From: Candidatus Kouleothrix ribensis
GTDB lineage: Bacteria > Chloroflexota > Chloroflexia > Chloroflexales > Roseiflexaceae
Direction: 5' to 3'
Assembly: GCA_016722075.1 (NCBI GenBank)
Contig: JADKGW010000004.1
Location: 1 to 64,000, forward strand
Length of the DNA stretch: 64,000 nt
In this document: positions 32,337 through 41,208 of the stretch, piece after piece
How positions within the stretch are numbered: position 1 is the stretch's first letter
Layout: every line of letters begins with the position of its first letter
Notes under the pieces: model-generated
What the model was told of the DNA's origin: nothing
Databases searched by the model: none
What the model saw: the letters and a program-made list of their open reading frames with translations, nothing else
Translations under genes and position numbers: made by a program

Positions 32337-32918
32337 CTATCCCCCGCACGCCCCAGGCGCCCACAGCCCGCGCTGGGCGGCCTGGGCCTCGCGCTGGGCC
32401 TGGCGAAACTGAGCCTGGTACTTGTAGGGCTGGTCGTAGGTGTACTCGTAGGCGTAGCCGCCAGCGACGATCTCCATGTTGGCCATGCGCCCGTCGGCCA
32501 GCCAGAGATAGGCCAGCAGCCGGCCGTACTTGTCGCGCGAGTCCTGGCTGGGGTCGGCCTCGATCGCCACCGCCTGCCCGCCAAGCAGCTGCCCAGTGAA
32601 CGCCGACGCCTGCTTGCCGAAGCACTCGATGGGCGTGTTCGGCCGCACGGTCTCGGGCGTGTCGATGCCGATCAGGCGCACGCGCTCGACCACGCCGGCG
32701 ACCTCCACATCAACCGTGTCGCCATCAACGACGCGCACCACCGTCCCCTGCGGCAGCGCCGCCGGCGGGTGGGGCGCATCGGCGCGGGCCGGCGGCGCGG
32801 TGGGCATGGTGGCGCAGGCGGCGAGCAGCAGTGACAGCAGCAGGGCGGCGGTGATGCGGGCACGGAGGCCCAGCCTGCCCCGCGCCGACGCGCCTCCGTG
32901 GTTAGCCAGGTCGTTCAT
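32337..32918 (-). CDS. Staphylococcal-nuclease-like lipoprotein (thermonuclease family)
   Basis: 193 residues. A lipoprotein signal (ITAALLLSLLLAAC, Cys35) is followed by the SNase fold: GTVVRVVDGDTVDVEVAG, RLIGIDTPETV with the catalytic Arg and metal-site Asp, and KYGRLLAYLW. SNase-like enzymes cut nucleic acids using calcium. It should sit on the outer face of the membrane, degrading extracellular DNA or RNA. An internal ATG is possible, but the first overlaps the upstream stop as ATGA, indicating coupling to the AP2-like gene. Confidence 0.88.
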   Translation of the reverse strand: MNDLANHGGASARGRLGLRARITAALLLSLLLAACATMPTAPPARADAPHPPAALPQGTVVRVVDGDTVDVEVAGVVERVRLIGIDTPETVRPNTPIECFGKQASAFTGQLLGGQAVAIEADPSQDSRDKYGRLLAYLWLADGRMANMEIVAGGYAYEYTYDQPYKYQAQFRQAQREAQAAQRGLWAPGACGG

Positions 32919-33439
32919 ATGAACGCAATCCCCTCGCTCGCATCAAGCCCCACGTGCGCGGCGTGGTAGGCCAGCGCGGCCCGGAGCGCTGCCCGCCGCC
33001 CACCGAGCACGGCGTCGCTGAAGCTGCACGCCGCCTTCGTCTTCGTACCGTCGTACACCCGCGCGAACCAGGCGTGCGTCGAGCCGTGGACGCGCCCGCC
33101 AAGCATCTTCTTTGCCTGGTCGATGCGCGAGATCCCCTTGACGCGCCCCAGGCGCTCCATGGCCTCCCCCGGCCCGGCCCAGCGCTCGCCGCCGCAGGCC
33201 ATGGCCAGCAGCGCCCCGCCGTCCGCGCGCACCTCGATCACCACGCCGATCGCGCCCGCGCTCACGCGCAGTACGTCGCCGGGGCTCAGCGGGTCGTTGG
33301 GGCGCCAGCGGTACGTGGTGATGAACAGCGTGGCTGGCCGCGCAAGCCAGGCGGCAGGCGGCGTCTCCCTGGTCGTCTTCGTCCGCGCTGGCTGCCAGGT
33401 ATCGCCGGTATCGGGGGCAACTTTGCGGAGGGTGGGCAT
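32915..33439 (-). CDS. AP2-like domain protein
   Basis: 174 residues from the ATG at 33439 (AGGAG upstream). The C-terminal 60 residues (ISRIDQAKKMLGGRVHGSTH, WFARVYDGTKTKAACSFSD, LGGRRAALRAALAYHAAH) match the AP2/ERF-type DNA-binding fold found in bacterial HNH endonucleases and integrases. The middle contains a beta-rich segment (PGDVLRVSAGAIGVVIEVRA). No HNH motif is visible, so it may be a DNA-binding protein or the remnant of a homing endonuclease. The frame continues to 33532 without a ribosome site. Confidence 0.6.
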   Translation of the reverse strand: MPTLRKVAPDTGDTWQPARTKTTRETPPAAWLARPATLFITTYRWRPNDPLSPGDVLRVSAGAIGVVIEVRADGGALLAMACGGERWAGPGEAMERLGRVKGISRIDQAKKMLGGRVHGSTHAWFARVYDGTKTKAACSFSDAVLGGRRAALRAALAYHAAHVGLDASEGIAFI

Positions 33440-33716
33440 GGGTGTGGCTCCTGTAGGCACTACGCACGAGTGTAGCACACAAATGCCTAACGGTCTGTAG
33501 GAGATCGATACTGGGTGGGGGGGATGCCTCATGAGCGAGCTACGAGTCCAATTCGCTGCCTGCGGTAGCTACATCGTCAGATGGGTTTGACCAAGATCAG
33601 CTCACCAAGGCCGTCGGCGCCTCCGTGGATATGCTGAGCACATTGAGTGCAGTTATGAATGTACAGACCACATTTCCGCATTTAGTATGTATTTTAGGAT
33701 CGCCATACTATATACA

Positions 33717-33746
33717 TTGACAAGAACTTATGTACTGTGATAGAAT
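33717..33746 (+). promoter_or_regulatory. Sigma70-type promoter of the CBASS operon
   Basis: TTGACA (33717-33722) and TAGAAT (33741-33746) are 18 bp apart, 34 bp before the first CBASS gene, whose ATG is preceded by GGAGGG (33765-33770). The rest of 33440-33716 is non-coding and contains no other clear signal. Confidence 0.75.
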
Positions 33747-33779
33747 CGGCCGACGCACTTTTTTGGAGGGACGACCTAC

Positions 33780-34796
33780 ATGCGTATCCTCAGTCTTGAT
33801 GGAGGCGGGTACCTTGGTCTCGCAACGGCAGCATTTATAGCCGAAGCTGAGCGTCATTTTCAAACAACTTGCCACGAACAGTTTGATTTGTTCTGCGGAA
33901 CTAGCACCGGTGCGATTATCGCGCTTGCACTGGCGAGCGGCAAAACCGGTCGCGATATCGTTAATTTATATCAAGCCTTCGGCACAACAGTTTTCAGAAA
34001 TCCATTCCCTGGCGCCCGTTTCCTGCGACTATTGCGCGGCACCACCACATCACTTTACTCGAACGTCCATCTCCGTCAGGCACTACAAAATTCATTCGAT
34101 GATCTGACCCTCGGCGATTTGCGGCGAAGTGGTAAATATGTACTCATACCTGCTTATAACCTCACTGCTGGCCGGCCTCGGATTTTCAAAACCAACCACT
34201 CGCCAGAGTTAACACTCGACGATGACTATTTGGTACGTGATATTGCACTGGCAAGTGCAGCTGCACCGATTTTCCTTCCGATCGTATCGCTTCTCTCGCC
34301 AACCAATGGCGTTGAGGAGCGTTTTTGTGATGGTGGTTTGTTTGCGAACTGCCCAGCCCTCCTTGGATATGCAGAGGCTATTTCATACCTTAAGTCGGCA
34401 CCCGAAAAGATCCAAATTCTTTCTCTGTCGACACCGCGTACAAGCCTCGCCGAGCGCTCATCAGCACAGTCGTGGCTGGATCGCGCTCTGCTTAGTCGTG
34501 GTTTGTTGGTGTGGGGTCCGCGCCTCACAAATGTGATGATCGATGCGACATCGACAATTATGCATTTTGCGCTTTTGCGCATAATGGAAGCCCATTCCTC
34601 TGCTAGAGCAAACTATGAGCGGATCGAGCTACAGCGTCCAGAAGGTGTTGCACTCGACATCGCTACACAACAGGCGACAGAGACGCTCCAGCAGATTGGC
34701 TGCGAGCATGCTCGTGATACAGCAACACGCAGATTAATTCGGCCTTTCTTCGTCCCACAGGAGATTCATTATGGCCAACATCCAGAAACAGTTTGA
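33780..34796 (+). CDS. capV: CBASS effector: patatin-like phospholipase (CapV-type)
   Basis: 338 residues. Patatin signature: oxyanion loop DGGGYLG (7-13), nucleophile elbow GTSTG (40-44, Ser42) and DGG (184-186) completing the Ser-Asp dyad. In CapV systems a cyclic dinucleotide made by the neighbouring CD-NTase activates the phospholipase, which degrades the inner membrane and kills the infected cell. Its end overlaps the CD-NTase start by 26 bp. First gene of a four-gene operon behind a good promoter. The operon has lower GC than the DGR region. Confidence 0.93.
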   Translation: MRILSLDGGGYLGLATAAFIAEAERHFQTTCHEQFDLFCGTSTGAIIALALASGKTGRDIVNLYQAFGTTVFRNPFPGARFLRLLRGTTTSLYSNVHLRQALQNSFDDLTLGDLRRSGKYVLIPAYNLTAGRPRIFKTNHSPELTLDDDYLVRDIALASAAAPIFLPIVSLLSPTNGVEERFCDGGLFANCPALLGYAEAISYLKSAPEKIQILSLSTPRTSLAERSSAQSWLDRALLSRGLLVWGPRLTNVMIDATSTIMHFALLRIMEAHSSARANYERIELQRPEGVALDIATQQATETLQQIGCEHARDTATRRLIRPFFVPQEIHYGQHPETV

Positions 34797-35760
34797 GGAG
34801 TTCCATAATATCATCCGCGTTGATTACGAAATGAGCGAGACACTTCGCGAGAAACGCGATATTATTCTCAATCGGATCCATAATTACCTCATCAAGAACG
34901 AACTCCCAGACTTCAAGCGAGTCAGTCAGGGCAGTTATAAGATGAAAACTGGCGTTGTACCGATTGAAGCTCTGGAGTATGACATTGACGTTGGCCTGCG
35001 CTTCCCGTTCACCGAAAGCGACTACACCGCCAAAGAGGTTCGTAGGTGGGTTTTTGAGGCGGTCAAAGACCACACCGAAACGGTCGAAGAAAAAGGTCCA
35101 TGCATCCGTGTGACCTACGCTGATGGCTACCATGTCGATCTGGTGATGTATGCATGCTGGTCTGATGACTTTGGCGAGGTCCAGTTCCGCTTGGCGCATA
35201 AGACGCGCGGCTGGGTTCCTGCCAATCCAATCAAACTGGTCGAGCATGTGAATAATGCCCGCGAGATATATGAGGGCACAGAGGATAACACCACAAAGAC
35301 TGATCAGTTTCGGCGCTGCACGCGAGATCTTCGGCGCTGGAACGATGTAGCAATTCCCTACGAAGATAGAGGCAAACCAACTGGACTGGCACTTGTGCTA
35401 CTATCTATCAAGCATCTCAAACCTGCTTTTACATGGGACGGCAAATCCGACGATCGACTCGCGCTTGAGCGGCTTGCATGGGCGGCTGCTAATACTGTTG
35501 ATCGAATTGTTGCCGAAAAGCCGACGCCAGAGTATGAAGACATGTTCGGACGTCTATCTGACAAGCAGATGGATGAACTTAAAGAGCGTTTTCGTGTACT
35601 TCATAAGACGCTCGTAGATGCTGACATTGAAAAAGACCCGCGCAAGGCGTGCCAACTGCTGGTAGAAGTTTTCGGCGATGACTTCCCCGTTCCACCCGAG
35701 GAGGAGACAGCAGAAAAGACACGTGGCCCAGCGATCGTTACGACGAGTGTGTCGGCGTGA
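34771..35760 (+). CDS. CBASS CD-NTase (DncV-like cyclic oligonucleotide synthase)
   Basis: 329 residues. Polymerase-beta-type nucleotidyltransferase core: GSYKMKT (54-60), EYDIDVG with Asp71 and Asp73, and the third carboxylate in HVDLVMY (Asp123). The long helical N-terminus and DDNTTKTDQFRRC-type region fit clade A DncV-like enzymes, which make cyclic dinucleotides such as cGAMP; the exact product cannot be told. AGGAGA precedes the ATG. The C-terminal tail (TRGPAIVTTSVSA) is the type of end that Cap2 conjugates to targets in type II CBASS. It overlaps the Cap2 start as GTGA. Confidence 0.93.
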   Translation: MANIQKQFEEFHNIIRVDYEMSETLREKRDIILNRIHNYLIKNELPDFKRVSQGSYKMKTGVVPIEALEYDIDVGLRFPFTESDYTAKEVRRWVFEAVKDHTETVEEKGPCIRVTYADGYHVDLVMYACWSDDFGEVQFRLAHKTRGWVPANPIKLVEHVNNAREIYEGTEDNTTKTDQFRRCTRDLRRWNDVAIPYEDRGKPTGLALVLLSIKHLKPAFTWDGKSDDRLALERLAWAAANTVDRIVAEKPTPEYEDMFGRLSDKQMDELKERFRVLHKTLVDADIEKDPRKACQLLVEVFGDDFPVPPEEETAEKTRGPAIVTTSVSA

Positions 35761-37523
35761 GTGCAAGCTTCTCAGCGCGTCTCGATAAGCTAAACCGCGA
35801 AGCGATTGCCGAAGCTGAGTCAGCGCTGGCTGAACAGGGGTTTCAGCAGAGTGACAATGTCTGGCAAGGCAATCTCGATCTAGGCCAGCATGGCTTTATT
35901 CCAATAACTGTGCAACTGTCATCGCGCTTTCCCGATGCTTTGCCCGACATCTTCATTGAGCCGAAAACATTACCCCATTCGATTCCTCATATTGAGCGCT
36001 CGGGTCGAATCTGCCTTGCGCCCAGTACAGGAATTCTGCTTGACACAAGCCAACCAAGCGGACTTGTAGTTGAGGCTCTGCAGCTTGCGACCAATACGCT
36101 GATCAAAGGTCTTTCTGGTGCTAATGTTGACGACATAAGTGATGAGTTTGAAGCCTACTGGATAGACGAAAACACGAGCCAAGTCTGGTCTATTTGTGAT
36201 CTCACCGGCCCGGCACGACCAATTTCGTGCTTCTGGCTACGGCCGCCGGATAGGATGCAAACGATCAATCGTCTGTTCGCCAACTCTCGGGAAGCTGCAA
36301 GAACATGGGCGCACAGAGTCGGCTGGCGTGTCAAGCGAGCAGTGCCAGGATTCTTGATACCACTTACGACCACCTTTCTACCACCAAGCCCAAACCGTCC
36401 TATCACATTCGTGGACGTGCAACAGATTATGCAGCAGCACGCCTCACCAGAAACAGCTGAGACGCTCACGATGTGGCTAGAAGGAGTCACATTCCCTATC
36501 ACTCTGCTCGTTGTCCTACCGTTGCGCGGTGCACAGAGCATTGCGACGGTAGGCATTGATGTAGAAGTGCCTCAGGGCGCGGCTGCCCGCCAACTCCAAC
36601 GTGGGTTTCGGCCAGGCAAGATGACAGCCATGCACACATTACGCCTTCAGCCCAACCTTCCGGTCAAACGGCTGCTGATCGAGCGCCTTGACACAGCGTA
36701 TGTGGTACCACGCGGCGGCGCAGATGTATCGCTCTCGACCTATACAATCGCTGTAGTCGGATGCGGAGCGGTCGGCTCACATATCGTCAGTCACCTAGCT
36801 GCGCTCGGCGTTGGAAAGCTGCGTCTGGTTGATCCAGAGCACCTCACCAGCGCGAATATTCACCGGCATGTGCTGGGTGTGAGCTACCTGCGCTGGAACA
36901 AAGCACGGGGTATGGCATTTGAGATAGGGTGCCGCTTTCCACACCTAGACGTTGAATATCGCGAGAGAGCGATCGAGGAAGTGTTACGCGAGGAAGCAGC
37001 GTTCATCACTGAAGCCGATCTCGTAGTGATAGCCATCGGCGACCCGACTGTGGAGCTTCGCATCAATGAACTCTTGGACTGCCAGAAGCCACGGCTCCAT
37101 GCCTGGGTCGAGCCACTAGGTATTGGTGGCCACATCCTGGCCACTGGCATTACTGAAGGCCTTGGCTGCTATCGCTGTCTCTATAAAGAAGATGAAATCT
37201 TCGGCCTAATCAACCTAGCATCATTTGCAGAGCCGGGACAGACCTTCCAGCGCACTATGGGTGGCTGCGCAGGCCAGTTCGTGCCGTTTGCGGCGCTTGA
37301 TGCCGATCGGATTGCTGGCGAAGCGGCGCGGTTAGCGGCACAAATCCTCACCGGTATGGAACGTGAGCATGTGCTGATCAGTATTCGCGAGGACGAACAT
37401 GCATTTTGTGATGCTGGATATAAACTTGCGCCCCGCGCACGACTCATAGCTGCTGGATCTCGCTATCGTGAGAAACGGCACATTCGCAACGATTGCCCAA
37501 CATGCGGCAGGTGGGGACATTGA
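35757..37523 (+). CDS. cap2: CBASS Cap2: E2-E1 fusion conjugation enzyme
   Basis: 588 residues. The N-terminal 150 residues resemble a ubiquitin E2 with the catalytic Cys86 in SGRICLAPSTG. From about 330 an E1/ThiF domain follows: VVGCGAVGSHIVSHLAALGV (333-352), VDPEHLTSANIHRH and VVIAIGDPT. Cys-rich sections (CYRC; NDCPTCG at the end) may hold the E1 catalytic Cys or bind zinc. Cap2 primes the CD-NTase by linking its C-terminus to other proteins, raising its activity. It starts with a GTG overlapping the CD-NTase stop. Confidence 0.93.
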   Translation: MSASFSARLDKLNREAIAEAESALAEQGFQQSDNVWQGNLDLGQHGFIPITVQLSSRFPDALPDIFIEPKTLPHSIPHIERSGRICLAPSTGILLDTSQPSGLVVEALQLATNTLIKGLSGANVDDISDEFEAYWIDENTSQVWSICDLTGPARPISCFWLRPPDRMQTINRLFANSREAARTWAHRVGWRVKRAVPGFLIPLTTTFLPPSPNRPITFVDVQQIMQQHASPETAETLTMWLEGVTFPITLLVVLPLRGAQSIATVGIDVEVPQGAAARQLQRGFRPGKMTAMHTLRLQPNLPVKRLLIERLDTAYVVPRGGADVSLSTYTIAVVGCGAVGSHIVSHLAALGVGKLRLVDPEHLTSANIHRHVLGVSYLRWNKARGMAFEIGCRFPHLDVEYRERAIEEVLREEAAFITEADLVVIAIGDPTVELRINELLDCQKPRLHAWVEPLGIGGHILATGITEGLGCYRCLYKEDEIFGLINLASFAEPGQTFQRTMGGCAGQFVPFAALDADRIAGEAARLAAQILTGMEREHVLISIREDEHAFCDAGYKLAPRARLIAAGSRYREKRHIRNDCPTCGRWGH

Positions 37524-37990
37524 TCTTTCAACGAGCACAGGATGGAGCCGTAATACTCGGCGATAGGGCACTGGAGATCTTTGACCACTATAGGCAACTC
37601 GATGGAACTATGCCAGAGGCCGGTGGTGTACTGTTAGGGCGCTTCATTCAAGGAACCAGCGATATTGTCGTAGATGATGCGACGACGCCGGGGAACGGTG
37701 ACGCTGCGAGCCGCTTCACATTCCGTCGTAGCCGACGACGAGCTCAAGTAATCATTGAACAGGCGTGGCGAGAATCAGGTGGTACACGTAACTACCTTGG
37801 CGAGTGGCATACACATCCTGAGAACGACCCATCGCCTTCCTCCACAGATATAGCAAACTGGCTGCGCATTGTAGAGAAAGCACGTTATGAACAAAAAAGC
37901 TTATTCTTTGTAATTGTTGGGCTGAGATCCATATTCATATGGGAGGCATTGCGATCATCTAAGATTTTTCAGCTCAGCAATATCGGCTAA
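37493..37990 (+). CDS. cap3: CBASS Cap3: JAB/JAMM isopeptidase
   Basis: Up to 165 residues. The JAMM zinc-protease motif is complete: Glu42, then EWHTHP with His106 and His108, Ser116 and Asp119 (H-x-H-x7-S-x2-D). Cap3 removes the CD-NTase from its conjugates and limits CBASS activation. The start is unsettled: TTG 37493, ATG 37502, or a TTG at 37520 that overlaps the Cap2 stop (TTGA) after GGTGGGG. Last gene of the operon; no terminator seen in 37991-38128. Confidence 0.92.
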   Translation: MPNMRQVGTLIFQRAQDGAVILGDRALEIFDHYRQLDGTMPEAGGVLLGRFIQGTSDIVVDDATTPGNGDAASRFTFRRSRRRAQVIIEQAWRESGGTRNYLGEWHTHPENDPSPSSTDIANWLRIVEKARYEQKSLFFVIVGLRSIFIWEALRSSKIFQLSNIG

Positions 37991-38128
37991 GCAGTAATAT
38001 AAGCCAAGGAGCTACGCTGTTCTACGAGTTGTTGGAATAGGTTTGCGATATACTCAGCATTCTCAGCGCAAACCTCTAACTTGATCGTTGTCCCAATGAT
38101 TGGCAATGGATACAAGCCTGTCGTTTAG

Positions 38129-40909
38129 CTACATTTTGGTATTTACCGCCGCATCCACCAGCGTGCGCAGCGAGTCCACGTCCTTGCAAACCTCATAGTG
38201 CCAGCGACCGAATGTCGCGGCGTAGTTAACCGCCTCGACCCACCGGCGGGCACCGGCGGCCTTAGCTCGATCGCGCTCGTCCTCCTCACCCTTGATCTCC
38301 AGCACAAGGTTAAGTCGTGGGCCGGCCGAGTCGGCGGGATGCTTCGCAAGCACGATGATGAAGTCGGGAGCATACTGGTGGTTAGTTTCGGCAAAGCGGT
38401 AGGGGATCGTGAAGTCGAGCTTGTAGTTGCGCACATAGCTGATGACGTTGCGATGTGACTCGATGATCTGGGCGGCGCGCTTCTCCCAGCCCGACTCCAG
38501 CACAACATGCGAGATGTGGCCTTTGGTCGTCGGCCAAACCTTGCGCGTGGTCGTGAAGATTACATCGGCGGTTGTCCCGCGCGGGCGATAGCTGTCGAGC
38601 ACCGGCAGAATCGGTGGCTCACCGGAGTGCTTAACCGGACGCAGTACGGTGCGAATCCGCTCGGCGATCTCGGCCTGGTACTTGGTCAGCGCAACATCCT
38701 CGATCACCGCCTCGTCGCTCAGGTCGATCCGAGTCACGATGTACTCATTGACCAGTCGTAGCACCTGTGGGAAGAGCTGCTGCCGATTTGCGTCCTGGTG
38801 GGCATCCTTGACGATCTGAGCTGCGATACGGAACACCGTCGACTGGAGCCGATTGGCACGATAAAACTCCTGTCGCTCGTGCATTACACTGGGCGCAACA
38901 GCCATGATTCCGGCCATCTGGCCAACTGGTGCACTAGCAGTAATCTGGGTCGGCTCAGCGGTCGGGGTAACTTTCAGGTACGGCAGACTGGCGATGTCAG
39001 CGCTGACCTGCTCGCGGATATCGGTCAGGTAGCCAGTCACGCGTGGAAAGGTAATCTCAAGCGCGCTCCGCTCGGCCAGTGCCCGTACTGTATCAACGCG
39101 CGGCGGCGGCTTGGCAGTGGTCGCCTTGACCTCCTGCACAGGAATGGCCTGGAACGGGATACCGTAGACATCGACAAACTCGGCCTGGCTCAGATCGTCG
39201 TAGCTCGAACGGCGCAGGCCGCGGCCAACCACCTGCTCGCACAGCAGTTGCGAGGAGAAGGCGCGCAGGCCTAGAATATGTGTGACCGTCTGCGCATCCC
39301 ACCCTTCCGTAAGCATGCCCACGCTGACCACACAGCGAATGTGCTCACCTGGCTGCCCGAGCTTGCCAACGGTAGCCAGCACTTCACGCAGCCGCTCGGC
39401 CGCGTCGGATCTGCTCTCGCCATCGTTACGCTTCTCAGCTTCCGCCAACAGCCGGCTGTCTATACGGATCGTCACCTCCGGCTGCCCTGGCTGATTCTTC
39501 AGCTCGGGCAGCACCTGGCCGGCGGCGATGTAAGAGTGCAGCACCTGGGCGGTGCTCGTCTCGTTACAGACCAGGATGAGCACCGGGGGCGTCGATCGAC
39601 CGCCGGCCTGCCAGTTGTCAAGCGTCTTACGCCACTCGCTCGCCAGTGTCGCCAGCGCGCCCTCGGTGCCGATCAGAATCTGCTTCAGCGACTCACCGCC
39701 CTGATCACCCTTGGTCGAACGCTTCGGCAGATGCACCTTGATGGAATCCCAGAGGTTAAAGTAGCGCGGGCGCGCGTCGCCAGAGTTGTCGTCGATTGGG
39801 ATGCGCGGCACCTTCACCAACCCGCTCTCGATCGCGTCGACCAGGCCAAAGTCGCTGACAATCCACTCGAAGGGCGTGCCCTCCTCTCGGCCACTGCCGC
39901 TGATATAGTAGGGCGTAGCGGAGAGATCGAGGCACAGGTTGATGCCGCGCACCTTGTGGATACGATCCAGCCCGCCGACCCACACCGTCGCCTCCTCGTT
40001 CTCCTCGGGGTTCGCGGAGGGCTTCACGCCCTTCTTACTCTCGCCGAGCCCCGGCAGCTTCGGCTGTATATCGGCGTAGGTTATACGGTAGGCATGGTGG
40101 GCCTCATCGTTGATCACCAGCAGATTGCCCTTGCTCCCAAGGTCGCGCAGCACGCGGCTACAGAACGCGCCATCGCTCTCCGGCCCCAGCTGCACCACGC
40201 TGCGTGTGCCCGTATCGTCCTGGAGCTGGAACAGATGCCAGTTGGTGATGAAATAGCGGCCCTGGCCAAGCAGCGGCAGCATGCCGGGCGGCACAATATC
40301 GAAGTGTTGGTAGTAGTTGTTCGCGTTACCGGGGATTAGCACCTGCAGCCGCTCCTTGACCGTCAGGTTTGGCGCGACGATCAGCACCGCATCAGAGAAA
40401 CGCTTATCCTGCCGATGCTGCACCTTGTTTAGCACCGACCAGGCGATCAGCATAGCCATGACCGTGGTCTTGCCGCTGCCAGTCGCGAGCTTGAGGCAGT
40501 AGCGCATGAACGCCCCGCCATCGCGCGGCACCTCAATGCCAGCTCGCTCAGCAGGTGAGGCCTCGGCTAGCCAGATCACTGTCTCAGCAGCCTCGATCTG
40601 GGCGAAGAACAGCCGGCGCTGCCGATCCGGCGCATGCCAGTGACGCAGCAGCTCAGCGGTGACGCGGGTGACTCCGGGATGGCCACGCTCGCGCCACGCG
40701 GCTACCCGCGTGCGAATGGCATTCACCAGGTCGAGCGGGATCGTATCCTGCTCGGCGACCGCGCGCACCTGAGCCTTGTTGCCGCGCAGATAGCCCGCTG
40801 GCCGGCGGCCAGCGCGCTGCGCCGGCGCACCACCGCTGAAGTCGTAGTAACGCTGCGGCTCAGCAAAGGGGTCGTTGATGATTGGGTTGGCGACGGCGTT
40901 GGGTATCAT
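38129..40909 (-). CDS. res: Type III restriction enzyme Res-like subunit (DEAD/DEAH helicase-nuclease)
   Basis: 926 residues from the ATG at 40909 (AAGG upstream; a TTG six bases earlier is possible). Helicase motifs: ATGSGKTT near 143-150, NDEAHHAY near 268-275, LSATPYY, and QVVGRGLRR in the second helicase domain. Near the C-terminus HQYAPDFIIVL and LNLVLEIKGEED form a PD-(D/E)XK nuclease core. Res subunits translocate or slide along DNA and cut unmethylated sites with the Mod subunit. The partner Mod is 8 kb upstream on the same strand, with a large STAND gene between, which is unusual. Confidence 0.88.
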   Translation of the reverse strand: MIPNAVANPIINDPFAEPQRYYDFSGGAPAQRAGRRPAGYLRGNKAQVRAVAEQDTIPLDLVNAIRTRVAAWRERGHPGVTRVTAELLRHWHAPDRQRRLFFAQIEAAETVIWLAEASPAERAGIEVPRDGGAFMRYCLKLATGSGKTTVMAMLIAWSVLNKVQHRQDKRFSDAVLIVAPNLTVKERLQVLIPGNANNYYQHFDIVPPGMLPLLGQGRYFITNWHLFQLQDDTGTRSVVQLGPESDGAFCSRVLRDLGSKGNLLVINDEAHHAYRITYADIQPKLPGLGESKKGVKPSANPEENEEATVWVGGLDRIHKVRGINLCLDLSATPYYISGSGREEGTPFEWIVSDFGLVDAIESGLVKVPRIPIDDNSGDARPRYFNLWDSIKVHLPKRSTKGDQGGESLKQILIGTEGALATLASEWRKTLDNWQAGGRSTPPVLILVCNETSTAQVLHSYIAAGQVLPELKNQPGQPEVTIRIDSRLLAEAEKRNDGESRSDAAERLREVLATVGKLGQPGEHIRCVVSVGMLTEGWDAQTVTHILGLRAFSSQLLCEQVVGRGLRRSSYDDLSQAEFVDVYGIPFQAIPVQEVKATTAKPPPRVDTVRALAERSALEITFPRVTGYLTDIREQVSADIASLPYLKVTPTAEPTQITASAPVGQMAGIMAVAPSVMHERQEFYRANRLQSTVFRIAAQIVKDAHQDANRQQLFPQVLRLVNEYIVTRIDLSDEAVIEDVALTKYQAEIAERIRTVLRPVKHSGEPPILPVLDSYRPRGTTADVIFTTTRKVWPTTKGHISHVVLESGWEKRAAQIIESHRNVISYVRNYKLDFTIPYRFAETNHQYAPDFIIVLAKHPADSAGPRLNLVLEIKGEEDERDRAKAAGARRWVEAVNYAATFGRWHYEVCKDVDSLRTLVDAAVNTKM

Positions 40910-40928
40910 TATCAATAGACCTTAGAAT

Positions 40929-41189
40929 TTATCACGATTTATCTTTGCGATCTCGATCTGCCGCTTTAGGAAGCCAAGAACGGCGCTAGCCTATGTATTC
41001 TGGCGAGGGGCGATTTGGCGCGTCCTAATGCGATGCTTCACTTAAATCGTGATAAGGCTTCTTATCACGATTTATCTATGCAAGCTCGATCTGCTGCTTC
41101 AGGAAGCCAAATTCGGCGTTCGCTCAAAGGTTCTGGCAGAGACAGGTTTGGCGCATCCGGATGCGGTTCTTCACTCAAATCGTGATAAG
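40929..41189. repeat. Two ~128-bp direct repeats bounded by ATCACGATTT inverted ends
   Basis: Units 40929-41056 and 41062-41189 are similar throughout. Each starts TTATCACGATTTATC and ends AAATCGTGATAAG. The intergenic stretch between res and the STAND gene consists almost entirely of these units. The ends resemble the inverted repeat before the Fic gene (57236-57277). Confidence 0.85.
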
Positions 41190-41208
41190 CTCTAATGTAT
41201 CTTAGCAT

